This document shows, piece after piece, positions 37,616 to 46,568 of a stretch of DNA of 64,000 bases. A program made the position numbers and the translations under genes. The notes beneath the pieces were generated by a model. The model ran no database searches and was not told the origin of the DNA. It saw only the letters and a program-made list of their open reading frames with translations. Each line of letters begins with the position of its first letter. Position 1 is the first letter of the stretch. This stretch comes from Bremerella sp. JC817 (GTDB lineage Bacteria > Planctomycetota > Planctomycetia > Pirellulales > Pirellulaceae), in the NCBI RefSeq assembly GCF_040718835.1, contig NZ_JBFEFG010000280.1:310001-374000 (forward strand), in the 5' to 3' direction.

Positions 37616-39019
37616 ATGGACTTGCGACTCATCAAGCTGTGGTCGTTGCTCGCGGTCGCTCTCATGTTGACGCTGAGTGCAAACACCGCCTTCGCTCAGA
37701 CCACCGACGACGACGACGATGACACCACCACCGTTGCCGCTGGTATCTTCGTCGATGCCCAAGGTGTGCTGAAGATGCGTCGCGCACTCGATCCGACGGG
37801 TCAACTGATGCGTCGTCGCGTGCAGCAAGCCGCTTCGGTTCTTCCACCAGAACTGAATCGTCCGAGCAAGCTTCGTAAAGTCTCGCTCAATCGCCTTGAA
37901 AAAGCAGTCGCGGAAGCGGTTGCCAAGGGTGGCGGTATCCCAGACGAAATGAAGAACCTGGCTGGTCTGAACGAGATCCAGTACGTCTTCTATTACCCAG
38001 ACACGAAAGACATTGTCATCGCCGGTACGGCCGAAGGCTATGTTCGCGATCTGAACGGCGTGAACGTCGGGACTTACTCCGGGAAGGCCACGCTGCAGTT
38101 GGACGACCTGGTGGTCGCTCTGCGTGCGTTTGCTCCTTACTCGAAGGGAACCAACGACGTCGGCGTCTCGATCGACCCGACTCAGGAAGGCCTGGCCAAA
38201 CTGAATCAGGTGATCGCTTCGATCCCACAAACGAGCGTTCGTCCTGGCGACACCCAGGCCATCGTCAGTGCGATGAAGAACGCCCTCGGCCTGCAGGTCG
38301 TTTCGGTTCGTGGCGTCTCGCCAAACACTCACTTCGCTCGCGTGATGGTCGAAGCCGACTATCGCATGAAACTGATTGGTATCGGGCTGGAACAGCCACC
38401 CGTCAACATTCCTAGCTACGTCGAAAAGGCCCGACCAGGCTCGATCGCCTCGAACGCGATGCAGCGTTGGTACTTCGTCCCGAACTACGACTGCGTCAAG
38501 GTTTCGGAAGATGGCCTGGCGATGGAACTGATGGGCGAAGGGGTCAAGCTGATCGGTGCCAGCGAAATGGTCACCATGCAGGGTGGTCGTCAGCAGACGA
38601 ACGCCGTCGATCGTTCGAGCTATATGTTCACCTCGACCTTCACCAAGAAGTATGGCGAACTGGCCGAACGGGAAGCGGTCTTCGCTCAACTGCGAGACCT
38701 GATCGACATGCTGATTGCTGCCGCTTACATCCAGGAACAGGATTACTACCAGGAAAGCGGTTTCGACCTGGGTGTCTTCGCGGACGAAGATTCGTTCCCA
38801 GTCGAAAACCTGGCCGCTCCTGAAACGGTCGAAACGGCCGTCAACGCGATCTGGAAGGGCAATCGACTGCTGACCCCAATCGGCGGCGGTGTCGAAATCC
38901 GAGCCAAAGAAGCCCTCACCCCTGAAAATGTCCAGCAGGACGAAAAGGGTGAACTGGCCGAAACGCAGAAGGGTATCAACCTCGATAACCTGGCCGCTGG
39001 TCAGTGGTGGTGGGACTAG
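37616..39019 (+). CDS. DUF1598 secreted protein
   Basis: A 467-residue protein. Signal peptide 1-27 (LLAVALMLTLSANTAFA), then a run of acidic residues (TTDDDDDDTTT). The central body matches the planctomycete-restricted DUF1598 pattern (AGIFVDAQGVLKMRR, IQYVFYYPDTKDIVIAGTAEG, FARVMVEADYRMKLIGIGLE). No catalytic motif is apparent. The C-terminus ends in a tryptophan-rich QWWWD. The gene is followed by a clear terminator and appears monocistronic. Function is not known for the family. Confidence 0.85.
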   Translation: MDLRLIKLWSLLAVALMLTLSANTAFAQTTDDDDDDTTTVAAGIFVDAQGVLKMRRALDPTGQLMRRRVQQAASVLPPELNRPSKLRKVSLNRLEKAVAEAVAKGGGIPDEMKNLAGLNEIQYVFYYPDTKDIVIAGTAEGYVRDLNGVNVGTYSGKATLQLDDLVVALRAFAPYSKGTNDVGVSIDPTQEGLAKLNQVIASIPQTSVRPGDTQAIVSAMKNALGLQVVSVRGVSPNTHFARVMVEADYRMKLIGIGLEQPPVNIPSYVEKARPGSIASNAMQRWYFVPNYDCVKVSEDGLAMELMGEGVKLIGASEMVTMQGGRQQTNAVDRSSYMFTSTFTKKYGELAEREAVFAQLRDLIDMLIAAAYIQEQDYYQESGFDLGVFADEDSFPVENLAAPETVETAVNAIWKGNRLLTPIGGGVEIRAKEALTPENVQQDEKGELAETQKGINLDNLAAGQWWWD

Positions 39020-39051
39020 TTTCCCTCCCTCGCCCTACGAGTTGAATTCAA

Positions 39052-39090
39052 ACCAAGGCCGAATCCAATGATTCGGCCTTGGTCGTTTCT
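39052..39090 (+). terminator. terminator of the DUF1598 gene
   Basis: ACCAAGGCCGAATC (39052-39065) and GATTCGGCCTTGGT (39070-39083) form a 14-bp perfect stem with a CAAT loop, followed by a short T-rich stretch (CGTTTCTT). Confidence 0.8.
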
Positions 39091-39204
39091 TGGGTCGGCC
39101 CATCCCCCACTCCGGTCAGATACCCGGTTATCGGCCTGAAAAGAACGCGCTATAATGAAGGCCGAATCTCAAAACGAACCCCCAACGCAATTAAGGGAAA
39201 GACG

Positions 39205-39636
39205 ATGAAAGTCGCCACCATCGAAACCAACAAGGGCACCATCAAGCTGGAACTGTTCGACGACAAAGTCCCCAAGACGGTCGCCAACTTTGAAAAGCTC
39301 GCCGGCGAAGGCTTCTACGATGGGCTGAAGTTTCATCGCGTGATTCCTGACTTCATGATCCAGACTGGTTGCCCACAAGGCACCGGCACCGGCGGTCCTG
39401 GCTACAAGTTCGCCGACGAATTCCATCCAGACCTGAAGCACGACAGTCCTGGCATCCTGTCGATGGCCAATGCCGGTCCGAACACCAACGGATCGCAGTT
39501 CTTCATCACTCACACCGAAACCCCTTGGCTCGACAACAAGCACTCCGTCTTCGGTAAGGTTACCGAAGGCCAGGATATCGTCGATGCGATCGAACAAGGC
39601 GACAAGATGGAAAAAGTGACCGTCACCGAAGGCTAG
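39205..39636 (+). CDS. peptidyl-prolyl cis-trans isomerase, cyclophilin type
   Basis: A 143-residue cytosolic cyclophilin from the ATG at 39205. It catalyses proline cis/trans isomerisation. Active-site signatures are present: [13 protein letters not shown] (catalytic Arg and Phe), a glycine-rich GTGTGGPGY segment, [15 protein letters not shown] and the [11 protein letters not shown] block. There is no signal peptide, so this is the cytosolic form. Upstream in-frame sequence to 39079 overlaps the terminator area and was excluded. Confidence 0.93.
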   Translation: MKVATIETNKGTIKLELFDDKVPKTVANFEKLAGEGFYDGLKFHRVIPDFMIQTGCPQGTGTGGPGYKFADEFHPDLKHDSPGILSMANAGPNTNGSQFFITHTETPWLDNKHSVFGKVTEGQDIVDAIEQGDKMEKVTVTEG

Positions 39637-39666
39637 TCACCAGCCTTTCGTCTCCGCCCAAACAAG

Positions 39667-39700
39667 AAGGCGGCCTCACACGTTGAGGTTGCCTTTTTTT
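39667..39700 (+). terminator. terminator of the cyclophilin gene
   Basis: AAGGCGGCCTCA pairs with TGAGGTTGCCTT through two G-U wobbles, followed by a T run to 39700. Confidence 0.75.
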
Positions 39701-39707
39701 ATGAACG

Positions 39708-41096
39708 CTACTTCGGTTGCGGCTGAATGCGATCGACCACCACCACGCGCACGTCGCACACATTGGTATGGGTCGGCCCGGTCTTCACCAGGCGGTCGAG
39801 CGGTTGAAAGAAATGGTACGCATCGTTTCGCTTGAGGAACGCTTCCGGATCGAGCCCTTGCTGCCGCATCGCCTCGACCGAGCTGGCATCCATCCAGGCT
39901 CCAGCGGCATCGGTCGGGCCATCTTCGCCATCGGTCCCGCCACTCAAGATCGCCATCCCTTCGAGCGGATTTGCCGGTTGCTTCTCGATCGCCTCTTGCA
40001 GGGCCGCCAAGATCAGTTGCTGGTTACGACCACCCAGTCCACGTTCCGCTTCGTCGGCCAGTCGCACGACCGGTTCGCCACCGGTGATCAGACAATCGGG
40101 ACCAGCTTCGCTTCGCATCTTCATTCCCATGCGAATCAAGTGCTGTCCAACTTCCTCGGCTTCGCCTTCCATGCCGGTCGAACAATGCATCACGTGCGAG
40201 TAGCCTCGCTTCTCGGCTTCAATCCCAGCCGCATCGACCGCCACCGCGTTGTTGCCGATGACATAGTTCGCCACGCCACAGGTCGTCCGCGAATCGTTAC
40301 GCGGATGATGCTCCGCTTTCGCCTCGAGCACGCTCATCACGTTCTTAAAACGCTCGATCGAGTCGGCACCGAATGATCGCAACACGTTCAACGCATCTTC
40401 CGCGGTCGTCGAGTTCGGCACCGTCGGCCCTGACGCGATTACGTCGAGCGGATCGCCGAGCACGTCCGAGATGATCAAGCTGACTAGATTGCCAGCCTGA
40501 CACTGCATCGCCAGGCCATGTCCTTTAAATCGGCTGAGCTGCTTACGAACCGTGTTAAGCTGTTCGATGTTCGCCCCATTGGAACTGAGAAACCGAGTCA
40601 GGTCTTGCTTCTCTCCCAGGCTGATCCCATCAATTGGCGAAGGAAGCAAGGCGGAGCCTCCACCAGAGATCAAACAGATACAAAGGTCGTGCACCGTCAT
40701 CGATTGACAAAGCTGCAAGATCTGCCGCGTGATCTCGACTCCTTCGACGGTCGGCGAGTTCTGTCCGGCAGGGCGTCCCGCTTTGAGCTGAATGTGCGAC
40801 AACGCTTGCACGCAGTCGGCCGGCACCGACAAGATTCCGTGCACGTGCTTTGACTCTAAAACCTCTTCCCCCAGCGACCGCTGCAGACCGACCGCCATAC
40901 CGGCCCCCGCCTTGCCGCCACCAACCACAAAGATCCGTTTGATCGCCGGCAAATGAAATTCGGAATCGCCCACGTACAGCGTATCGCCGGCCACTTCGAC
41001 CGCGTCGTACACCAACTGGTCACTACGAACGGCATCGACGCCCGCCTGCCAGATGGCTTGGACATCTTCGGCCAGTTGTTCCGGAGTACGTTTCAT
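39708..41096 (-). CDS. MOFRL-type glycerate 2-kinase
   Basis: A 462-residue protein of the glycerate kinase II family (DUF4147 plus MOFRL domains). It phosphorylates D-glycerate to 2-phosphoglycerate. Visible blocks: VVGGGKAGAGMA (about 58-69), LISGGGSALLPSP (about 143-155), LNTVRKQLS, SDVLGDPLDVIASGPT, and in the MOFRL domain LITGGEPVV, GGRNQQL, LSGGTDGEDGPTDAAGA. Length matches the family. The gene starts 27 bases after the upstream hypothetical stop, so it may be co-transcribed with it. Confidence 0.92.
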   Translation of the reverse strand: MKRTPEQLAEDVQAIWQAGVDAVRSDQLVYDAVEVAGDTLYVGDSEFHLPAIKRIFVVGGGKAGAGMAVGLQRSLGEEVLESKHVHGILSVPADCVQALSHIQLKAGRPAGQNSPTVEGVEITRQILQLCQSMTVHDLCICLISGGGSALLPSPIDGISLGEKQDLTRFLSSNGANIEQLNTVRKQLSRFKGHGLAMQCQAGNLVSLIISDVLGDPLDVIASGPTVPNSTTAEDALNVLRSFGADSIERFKNVMSVLEAKAEHHPRNDSRTTCGVANYVIGNNAVAVDAAGIEAEKRGYSHVMHCSTGMEGEAEEVGQHLIRMGMKMRSEAGPDCLITGGEPVVRLADEAERGLGGRNQQLILAALQEAIEKQPANPLEGMAILSGGTDGEDGPTDAAGAWMDASSVEAMRQQGLDPEAFLKRNDAYHFFQPLDRLVKTGPTHTNVCDVRVVVVDRIQPQPK

Positions 41097-41123
41097 GGTT
41101 GTTCCGCGTTCTGCTTAGTTCGG

Positions 41124-41717
41124 TTACGAAATCCGGACGATGTCGGTCCATTGCTGCTTCTGTTCGACCAGGATGTGCCCCAGGGGATTGTCTTCGTCAG
41201 CACAACCAACCAGGCCGACAAGATAACCGGTTCCCTGGTAGTCGAAACGGCCAGCGATCGCCAGCCAGGGCGTTCCCTCGCCATGTTCTCCTGGCAGGTT
41301 CGCTTGGGCGAAGAAACGTTGGCTGAAACCACGCGTGCTCATCTGCCCAGGCCAGCGATAGACGTCTGGTCGATGGGCTCGCACGACATCCATCATCTGC
41401 GGCAAGAAGCTTTCCATGAGCCCCCGCAAAGTCTCTTCGCTAAGGATGTCATGGCCGCGTCCTGCCGGGGCAACGACGATCGCGACAATCCTCACCGGTA
41501 CGTTGTAGACCCGCACGGTGGGTCCCAGTAGTGACTTCGGTCCCGAGGGGACCATCGGGTCGATGGCGATGTCGACTGGGGTTACCTCCGGCGGCTCGTC
41601 TTTCTTAGGCCAGACAAACCAGTACGCCAGCACCCCCACGGCAATCAGGCCCAGTACCAGGCCGCCCAGCAAGGGATTGGGGATAGGTATTTCTCCGAGG
41701 AAGATCGGAAAGATCAC
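41124..41717 (-). CDS. membrane-anchored protein of unknown function
   Basis: A 197-residue protein with GTG start. A proline/glycine-rich N-terminus leads to a membrane helix (about 15-36, PLLGGLVLGLIAVGVLAYWFV); the remainder is a soluble beta/alpha domain with RIVAIVVAPAGRGHD and FDYQGTGYLVGLVGCADEDN. No family is recognised. It lies between the glycerate kinase and a large secreted protein, all leftward. Confidence 0.6.
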   Translation of the reverse strand: MIFPIFLGEIPIPNPLLGGLVLGLIAVGVLAYWFVWPKKDEPPEVTPVDIAIDPMVPSGPKSLLGPTVRVYNVPVRIVAIVVAPAGRGHDILSEETLRGLMESFLPQMMDVVRAHRPDVYRWPGQMSTRGFSQRFFAQANLPGEHGEGTPWLAIAGRFDYQGTGYLVGLVGCADEDNPLGHILVEQKQQWTDIVRIS

Positions 41718-41797
41718 GACGCTGCTCTATCGATGAAGTGGACGACACCTGGAAAGCATCGATGTTACCGCAACCTGGCCAATGGTGCGAGCAGCAA

Positions 41798-44527
41798 CTA
41801 CGGTTGAAGCGTCTGGAATCGGTCGTCGTCGGTCGATTGGAAACCAGGAGCGATCTCGGGCCCGCGAACTGCTTCGTAAGTCGACACCGTCACGTCATCG
41901 AGAAAGACCTGACCGACATCGTTGAGCTCGAACGTCAGATACATCGTGTCGGCATCGCCGGTCGCGCGGATCAAACTGAACTCGGTCCAGTCGGTCGCTT
42001 CGGTCAAATGCAAACCGAGTTCGCGTCCCCCAAGTGAGTCGTGAATCAGCACCCCGCCCGATTCTTTCGAGAGCGGTTGAGGAATCCGGATCCATCCACG
42101 CACCAATACCAGACGATCTGGTTCCAGCTTGACCTTGGCACTTCGTACCGCGATGGGTGCCTGTTCCGGCCGGGCATAAAGTCCATCGGCATCAGGTGCG
42201 ACCCGCATCGAGACGGAGTAGTTCCCACCGTGGGGCTGCTGAGGCGAGAACTCGACGGCCGAGTCGAAGCCTGGCTGGGGCATGATCTGCTGAATCCAGC
42301 CACTGGAAAGCACGAATGTCGGGTCTTCCATGTCGCCCCCTGGCAGGTGATTGGTGCCGGGGCGAAGGTACTGCAGGTTACCTTGCAATCGTGACGCGAA
42401 CGGAACCAGGTCGTACGAAATAAGTGTTGGGTTGGTCAACGCGAAGCGATACTGCTGCGCGAGCTGTTCCCACTGCAATCGCTGCACGGTGGCCACCTTG
42501 CGTTCCGCTTTTTGAATATAGTCGTAGGCTGTTTGCAGGTTGTAGTCGGCAAACAGCGTGCGAGCCTGACGAATGTCGGCCCAGGCCTGATCGATCCCGC
42601 GACTAATCGCCGGGGAATCGGAAGGGGACTCTAGTTGCTGTTGAACGTTGCGAGCCAATTCAAACTCTTGGCTGATCGCTTCCATTCGCAAACGGACGAT
42701 CTCGACACGATGCCGTTCACTGCGTGCACGGATCGCTGAAACGACGCGTGGGTCTTGCGTCAGCAAGATCAGCGAGACATGCTCACCCGGTTCAAGTTTG
42801 ACCTGCATGTCACCCAGCCCGCGTGTGTGATCGACCGGATGAATCCCGGAGTCACCAATACGATGCGCTTCGGCGGCCATTGGCACGCCGCGCACATGAA
42901 CCGTCACCTTCCGATCGGGCAGCGGCTTCACGACAAAGTGATCGTCCGGATTGGTCCGCACGGCGATCAACAGAATGGCCGTGTCGGTCGCCAACATCGA
43001 TACATGAACGTTCGGATCTTCCGAGAACGCACCGTCACGTGGGGTTCCCTGAGCGACCCAGGGATAGATCAACTCCATCCGCCGATTGATGAGGTCGAGT
43101 GCCGTCCTCCGCGAAAGGTCGACCGGGTGATCCGAGTTCAGCGGCGTGTTGCTCTCGAACACAATGCCACGCACACCGTTGGACAGTGCCAGGAAAACTT
43201 CTTTCTCGAGCTGCTGTGGCTGGAATGCCATCGGAACTTGCGACTCTTGAGAAAGCAACGAAACCTGACGCTGGGTGTTCGGGCTGAACTGCGTTGGCAC
43301 GACGGCCCAGCGGGTCACACTTGGTGAAGCAAACAGACTCCACGATTGCATCCAGCGGGCATAGTCCGACAACGTCTGCGAGGTGCCTAAGACCGGATGC
43401 CGCGAAGCGATGATCTCGCTGTGCTGGCTGAAGTCGTGGACCCGTCCCGGAGCGATCGCCAGGACCGGCCTTGGCTTCCGACCATCCAGCAGACGCAGGT
43501 CAGCCGCGCGAATCGCAAAGTCAGAGAAACCATCTTCTCCATCGGTAATGGGTAGTTCCCAGGCCAGCACGCCTGATTGATCTTTCGGCTCGCGTCCTTC
43601 GGGCGGCGAACTGACACTCCACATGTTGTATCGCAGCAGTTCCTGCTGAAGACGCGGCGAAGGAGCCTGACTGGTTCGAATGGCCGTGAAGCCAAGTCCC
43701 TTCAGGAACCCGAGAGGCTCGCCGTTGTAATCGATGATACGTGGCACGGCGGGGTGATCGTTCAGTTCGATGACCTGACCATTGGAGGCGGACTCGGCCC
43801 TTGGCGGTGCCAGTTGCACGTTGGCCCCGGTGGTGCCAGACATCCCACGGATGCCTCCCGACATGGTGACATGCTGCGAGGTGGTTTGCGTTTGAGGAAC
43901 GTTGAGCAGGCCTTCCCCTTCGAGGTCGTCGATCTGCACCCGCATCAGGCCGGGCTGCGAATAGAGATTCAACTCGATCAGATCGACATACGCTTCGCGT
44001 GGATCGAACTGGGCTCCGTATTCGCGCCGGAGTGCCGTGACTTGCTCGTGAACCATTCGGTCGATCTGGCGAACGCCAAGCTGTGTCCAGCGGTCCGGAT
44101 GGTTACAGCGATCTCCCAAGATTCGTGTCGTGATCGGACGCCGAGTCCGCGGATCGAGGCTCCGAGGAAAGACAACCCGGGCCGCGATCTGGATGCCTGG
44201 CCGATCGGTCTTCACCCAGACCGAATACTGAAGGTCGGGCACCACGCGAGCCGGCGCGACCGTATGGCCATAGTAAGCATACGAACCTTGTCCCAGCCGA
44301 ACGACAATCTGTTCGCTGCTGGCCCCCATGTGCGAGTCGCCCACCTTACGTTGATGTTCGATCTGGCTGATCGGAGCGTCGGCGGAGGAAGGACGCCAGG
44401 TCGTGACGGCAGATTCAAAGTCCTCGATCACTTCGCCGCGCGCGCAGCGGACGCCGGTCATGTTGCTAACAAGCATCATGCCCAGCAGAAGGATCAGAAA
44501 ATGGGTTGCCGCGTGACGTGATTTCAC
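41798..44527 (-). CDS. large secreted protein with terminal beta-sandwich modules
   Basis: About 909 residues. The start is ambiguous: TTG at 44533 or GTG at 44527, both behind AGGAA. A signal peptide (HFLILLLGMMLVSNMTG) is followed by a galactose-binding-like beta-sandwich (about 30-205), a central region of about 350 residues with TIM-barrel-like hydrophobic strands (GIVFESNTPL, HPVDLSRR), a long alpha-helical stretch (about 620-710, many Arg/Glu/Gln), and a C-terminal carbohydrate-binding-like beta-sandwich (about 745-895). The order suggests an exported glycan-associated protein. No catalytic acid pair could be named, so no enzyme is claimed. Confidence 0.65.
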   Translation of the reverse strand: MKSRHAATHFLILLLGMMLVSNMTGVRCARGEVIEDFESAVTTWRPSSADAPISQIEHQRKVGDSHMGASSEQIVVRLGQGSYAYYGHTVAPARVVPDLQYSVWVKTDRPGIQIAARVVFPRSLDPRTRRPITTRILGDRCNHPDRWTQLGVRQIDRMVHEQVTALRREYGAQFDPREAYVDLIELNLYSQPGLMRVQIDDLEGEGLLNVPQTQTTSQHVTMSGGIRGMSGTTGANVQLAPPRAESASNGQVIELNDHPAVPRIIDYNGEPLGFLKGLGFTAIRTSQAPSPRLQQELLRYNMWSVSSPPEGREPKDQSGVLAWELPITDGEDGFSDFAIRAADLRLLDGRKPRPVLAIAPGRVHDFSQHSEIIASRHPVLGTSQTLSDYARWMQSWSLFASPSVTRWAVVPTQFSPNTQRQVSLLSQESQVPMAFQPQQLEKEVFLALSNGVRGIVFESNTPLNSDHPVDLSRRTALDLINRRMELIYPWVAQGTPRDGAFSEDPNVHVSMLATDTAILLIAVRTNPDDHFVVKPLPDRKVTVHVRGVPMAAEAHRIGDSGIHPVDHTRGLGDMQVKLEPGEHVSLILLTQDPRVVSAIRARSERHRVEIVRLRMEAISQEFELARNVQQQLESPSDSPAISRGIDQAWADIRQARTLFADYNLQTAYDYIQKAERKVATVQRLQWEQLAQQYRFALTNPTLISYDLVPFASRLQGNLQYLRPGTNHLPGGDMEDPTFVLSSGWIQQIMPQPGFDSAVEFSPQQPHGGNYSVSMRVAPDADGLYARPEQAPIAVRSAKVKLEPDRLVLVRGWIRIPQPLSKESGGVLIHDSLGGRELGLHLTEATDWTEFSLIRATGDADTMYLTFELNDVGQVFLDDVTVSTYEAVRGPEIAPGFQSTDDDRFQTLQP

Positions 44528-44654
44528 GCCCAATGTTTCCTGGATTCAACAAGATGTTTCTTTGGCCGTAAGTCGTGCTTGTACCTAGATTTAGAAATGG
44601 ATTCCAGATCAATCACGAGGCAAAAAAACCACATGTCGAAATGCTTCCACTTTT

Positions 44655-44680
44655 TGGCAATTTCCACAAGTTGTTTGCCA
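44655..44680. repeat. inverted repeat upstream of a sigma-54 promoter
   Basis: TGGCAA (44655-44660) and TTGCCA (44675-44680), 14 bases apart. It lies about 80 bases upstream of the predicted transcription start, the usual place for an enhancer-binding-protein site. Short, so tentative. Confidence 0.35.
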
Positions 44681-44721
44681 CTGGTGGTTTAGGTCGCATA
44701 GACTGGATGCTTGCACGTTCG

Positions 44722-44737
44722 TGGCACGAGGGCTGCA
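44722..44737 (+). promoter_or_regulatory. candidate sigma-54 (-24/-12) promoter
   Basis: TGGCACG-AGGG-CTGCA matches TGGCACG-N4-TTGCA with one mismatch. The invariant GG (44723-44724) and GC (44735-44736) are exactly ten bases apart. It lies about 45 bases upstream of the ATG at 44782, predicting a start site near 44748. A strong match. Confidence 0.6.
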
Positions 44738-44781
44738 AATAATCGTGTCAGAAGCGAACAACTCAATTGCGGAGAATCATC

Positions 44782-45084
44782 ATGAGCCAAGCCAACGAAC
44801 GCATCGAAGACCAAGCCACCACCCAAGACGAATTGCCAAAGGACCTGGTTGAGCTGGCCATCATGATTGCCAAGTTGCCAACCGAACATCGCGAAGTCCT
44901 GGAACCAGCGGTGAACAAGGTCATCGAAAACAGCCGTCGTCGTCGCCGGATCTATACCCTGGTCCAGGAAGCCCTCAGCCAACTGCGGTTGGACATGAAG
45001 TACCTGATGTTTGACCTGGAAGCGACTCGTCGCGAACGCGATCAGTACAAAGCCGACTCCAACGGCAACGACGAAGACATCTAA
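44782..45084 (+). CDS. small cytosolic protein behind a sigma-54 promoter
   Basis: A 100-residue protein from the ATG at 44782, with GGAGA seven bases upstream. It is mostly alpha-helical, with an Arg-rich stretch (NSRRRRRIYTL, about 55-65) and acidic ends, and no signal or membrane segment. The conserved-looking helices (LVELAIMIAKLPTEHREVLEP) suggest a protein- or RNA-binding role. It is probably monocistronic: a terminator follows at 45124-45177. Function unknown. Confidence 0.7.
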   Translation: MSQANERIEDQATTQDELPKDLVELAIMIAKLPTEHREVLEPAVNKVIENSRRRRRIYTLVQEALSQLRLDMKYLMFDLEATRRERDQYKADSNGNDEDI

Positions 45085-45123
45085 TCCCCCCGGTTAGAAA
45101 CACCCCCCATCGAGCCTACCTCA

Positions 45124-45177
45124 AGCGTGGCAATGCAAGACCCAGGCGGGAGCAATTGCGTTGCCACGCTTTTTTTC
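45124..45177 (+). terminator. terminator of the small sigma-54-linked gene
   Basis: AGCGTGGCAA (45124-45133) pairs with TTGCCACGCT (45161-45170), followed by seven T residues. Confidence 0.85.
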
Positions 45178-45341
45178 TCCTGCCACTTTCCTGCCGGATC
45201 TCGCAGGGCCTGCCTAAGAAGTTTGTTGCCTCGACACCTGCGCGACCGGTACACTAAGACATGGCTGTTGGCACAACTATTGAGTGCCAAAGTCCTGCCT
45301 GGAACCAGAATTCCCCCCTGCATACGTTAGGAGTCCCTCTT

Positions 45342-45896
45342 ATGAAGTCGGTTCTATCCGTCTTTGCGTCGTTGGCCCTGTTGGCTGCGTTTTCGGTCTC
45401 GGCCATGGCTGCCGATGAAGTTTTGACTGGTGAAGTGAAGTCGCTGGAAGGCGAAAAGGTCGATCTTTCCAAGTACAAGGGGAAGGTGGTCATGGTTGTG
45501 AATGTCGCCAGCAAGTGCGGCAAGACTCCTCAGTACGAACCGCTGCAGGCTCTGTACGAAAAGTATGGTGACCAGGGCTTCACCGTCCTCGGCTTCCCAT
45601 GCAATCAGTTCCGTGGTCAGGAACCTGGCTCCGCTGCCGACATCCGTGCTTTCTGCACCGACAAGTACAACGTGACCTTCCCAATGTTTGAAAAGGTCGA
45701 AGTCAACGGCGACGGCACCTTGCCGCTGTACAGCAAGTTGAAGAGCTTCGACAGCGATCCTGGCGACGTGAAGTGGAACTTCGAGAAGTTCCTGATCGGC
45801 AAAGATGGCAAAGTGGTTGCCCGTTTCCGTACCCCAGTCGAACCAGACGACGCCAAGGTAGTGGAAGCGATCGAAACGCAATTGAAGAAGGACTAG
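45342..45896 (+). CDS. exported glutathione peroxidase-family thiol peroxidase
   Basis: A 184-residue protein from the ATG at 45342, with TAGGAG upstream. Signal peptide 1-23 (SVFASLALLAAFSVSAMAA). The GPx catalytic set is present: Cys59 in NVASKCG (cysteine, not selenocysteine), Gln89 in FPCNQF, Trp145 and Asn146 in VKWNFEKFL. Cys105 in RAFCTDKYNVTFPMF sits at the resolving-cysteine position of the thioredoxin-dependent class. It therefore probably reduces hydroperoxides in the periplasmic or paryphoplasmic space with a thioredoxin-like donor. Confidence 0.93.
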   Translation: MKSVLSVFASLALLAAFSVSAMAADEVLTGEVKSLEGEKVDLSKYKGKVVMVVNVASKCGKTPQYEPLQALYEKYGDQGFTVLGFPCNQFRGQEPGSAADIRAFCTDKYNVTFPMFEKVEVNGDGTLPLYSKLKSFDSDPGDVKWNFEKFLIGKDGKVVARFRTPVEPDDAKVVEAIETQLKKD

Positions 45897-45941
45897 TGCT
45901 CTTGGGCGAGACGCCTTGGATCACTTCCTTGCGATCAACAG

Positions 45942-45974
45942 AAAAAGCCGCTGGCGAATGTCGGCGGCTTTTTT
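45942..45974 (+). terminator. terminator of the glutathione peroxidase gene
   Basis: AAAAAGCCGC (45942-45951) pairs with GCGGCTTTTT, giving a T run at 45969-45974. The A run on the left could also serve the opposite strand. Confidence 0.85.
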
Positions 45975-46060
45975 GTTACTGGGCCCCCATACCCTTGGGT
46001 TTCTGATAATAATAGAAACAGTCGCTCGTAATATTCTTCTCGCTGGAAGGTTTTTTCGTT

Positions 46061-46561
46061 TTGCCCGAATCGATTCTTCAGAAGCAGCTGAAAAAGGAAC
46101 AGCCGTTCGAGTCGATCGAGCTGGAAACCTTTCTGAACCTGCTTCGCTCGCACAACATGATCGCGGCCGCTCCTGGTCGTTTGATGAAGCGGCATGGTCT
46201 GTCCAGTGCCCAGTACAACATTCTGAAGATCCTCGATTCGCATCATGGCGAAGGGCTGCCATGCCTGGAGATCGTTCAGCAGATGGTCACCCGCGTTCCC
46301 GATATTACGCGACTGGTCGACCGCCTGGCCGAGGCCCAACTGGTCGAGCGCAATCGCAGCGAAAGCGATCGCCGCGTGGTCATGATTTCGATCACCCCCA
46401 AAGGACGCCAACTGGTCGAAACGATCCGCAGCCCATTGCTTGAAATCCACAAGCAAAACCTCGGGCACATGACCGAAGATGAACTCTTCCAGTTGAACCA
46501 ACTGCTGGTGAAGGCCCGGATGCGAGCAGAAGCCACACCTCTTTGCGACGGATCTGAATAG
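46061..46561 (+). CDS. MarR-family transcriptional regulator
   Basis: A 166-residue regulator with a TTG start at 46061 and GGAAGG about ten bases upstream. It has a winged helix-turn-helix (about 45-110): LSSAQYNILKIL, LEIVQQMVTRVPDITRLVDRLAEAQLVER, then the wing NRSESDRRVVMISITPKG. The C-terminal helices for dimerisation follow. MarR proteins usually repress neighbouring genes and release DNA on ligand binding or oxidation. The next gene, asnB, starts seven bases downstream on the same strand. Confidence 0.9.
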   Translation: MPESILQKQLKKEQPFESIELETFLNLLRSHNMIAAAPGRLMKRHGLSSAQYNILKILDSHHGEGLPCLEIVQQMVTRVPDITRLVDRLAEAQLVERNRSESDRRVVMISITPKGRQLVETIRSPLLEIHKQNLGHMTEDELFQLNQLLVKARMRAEATPLCDGSE

Positions 46562-46568
46562 ACCATCT

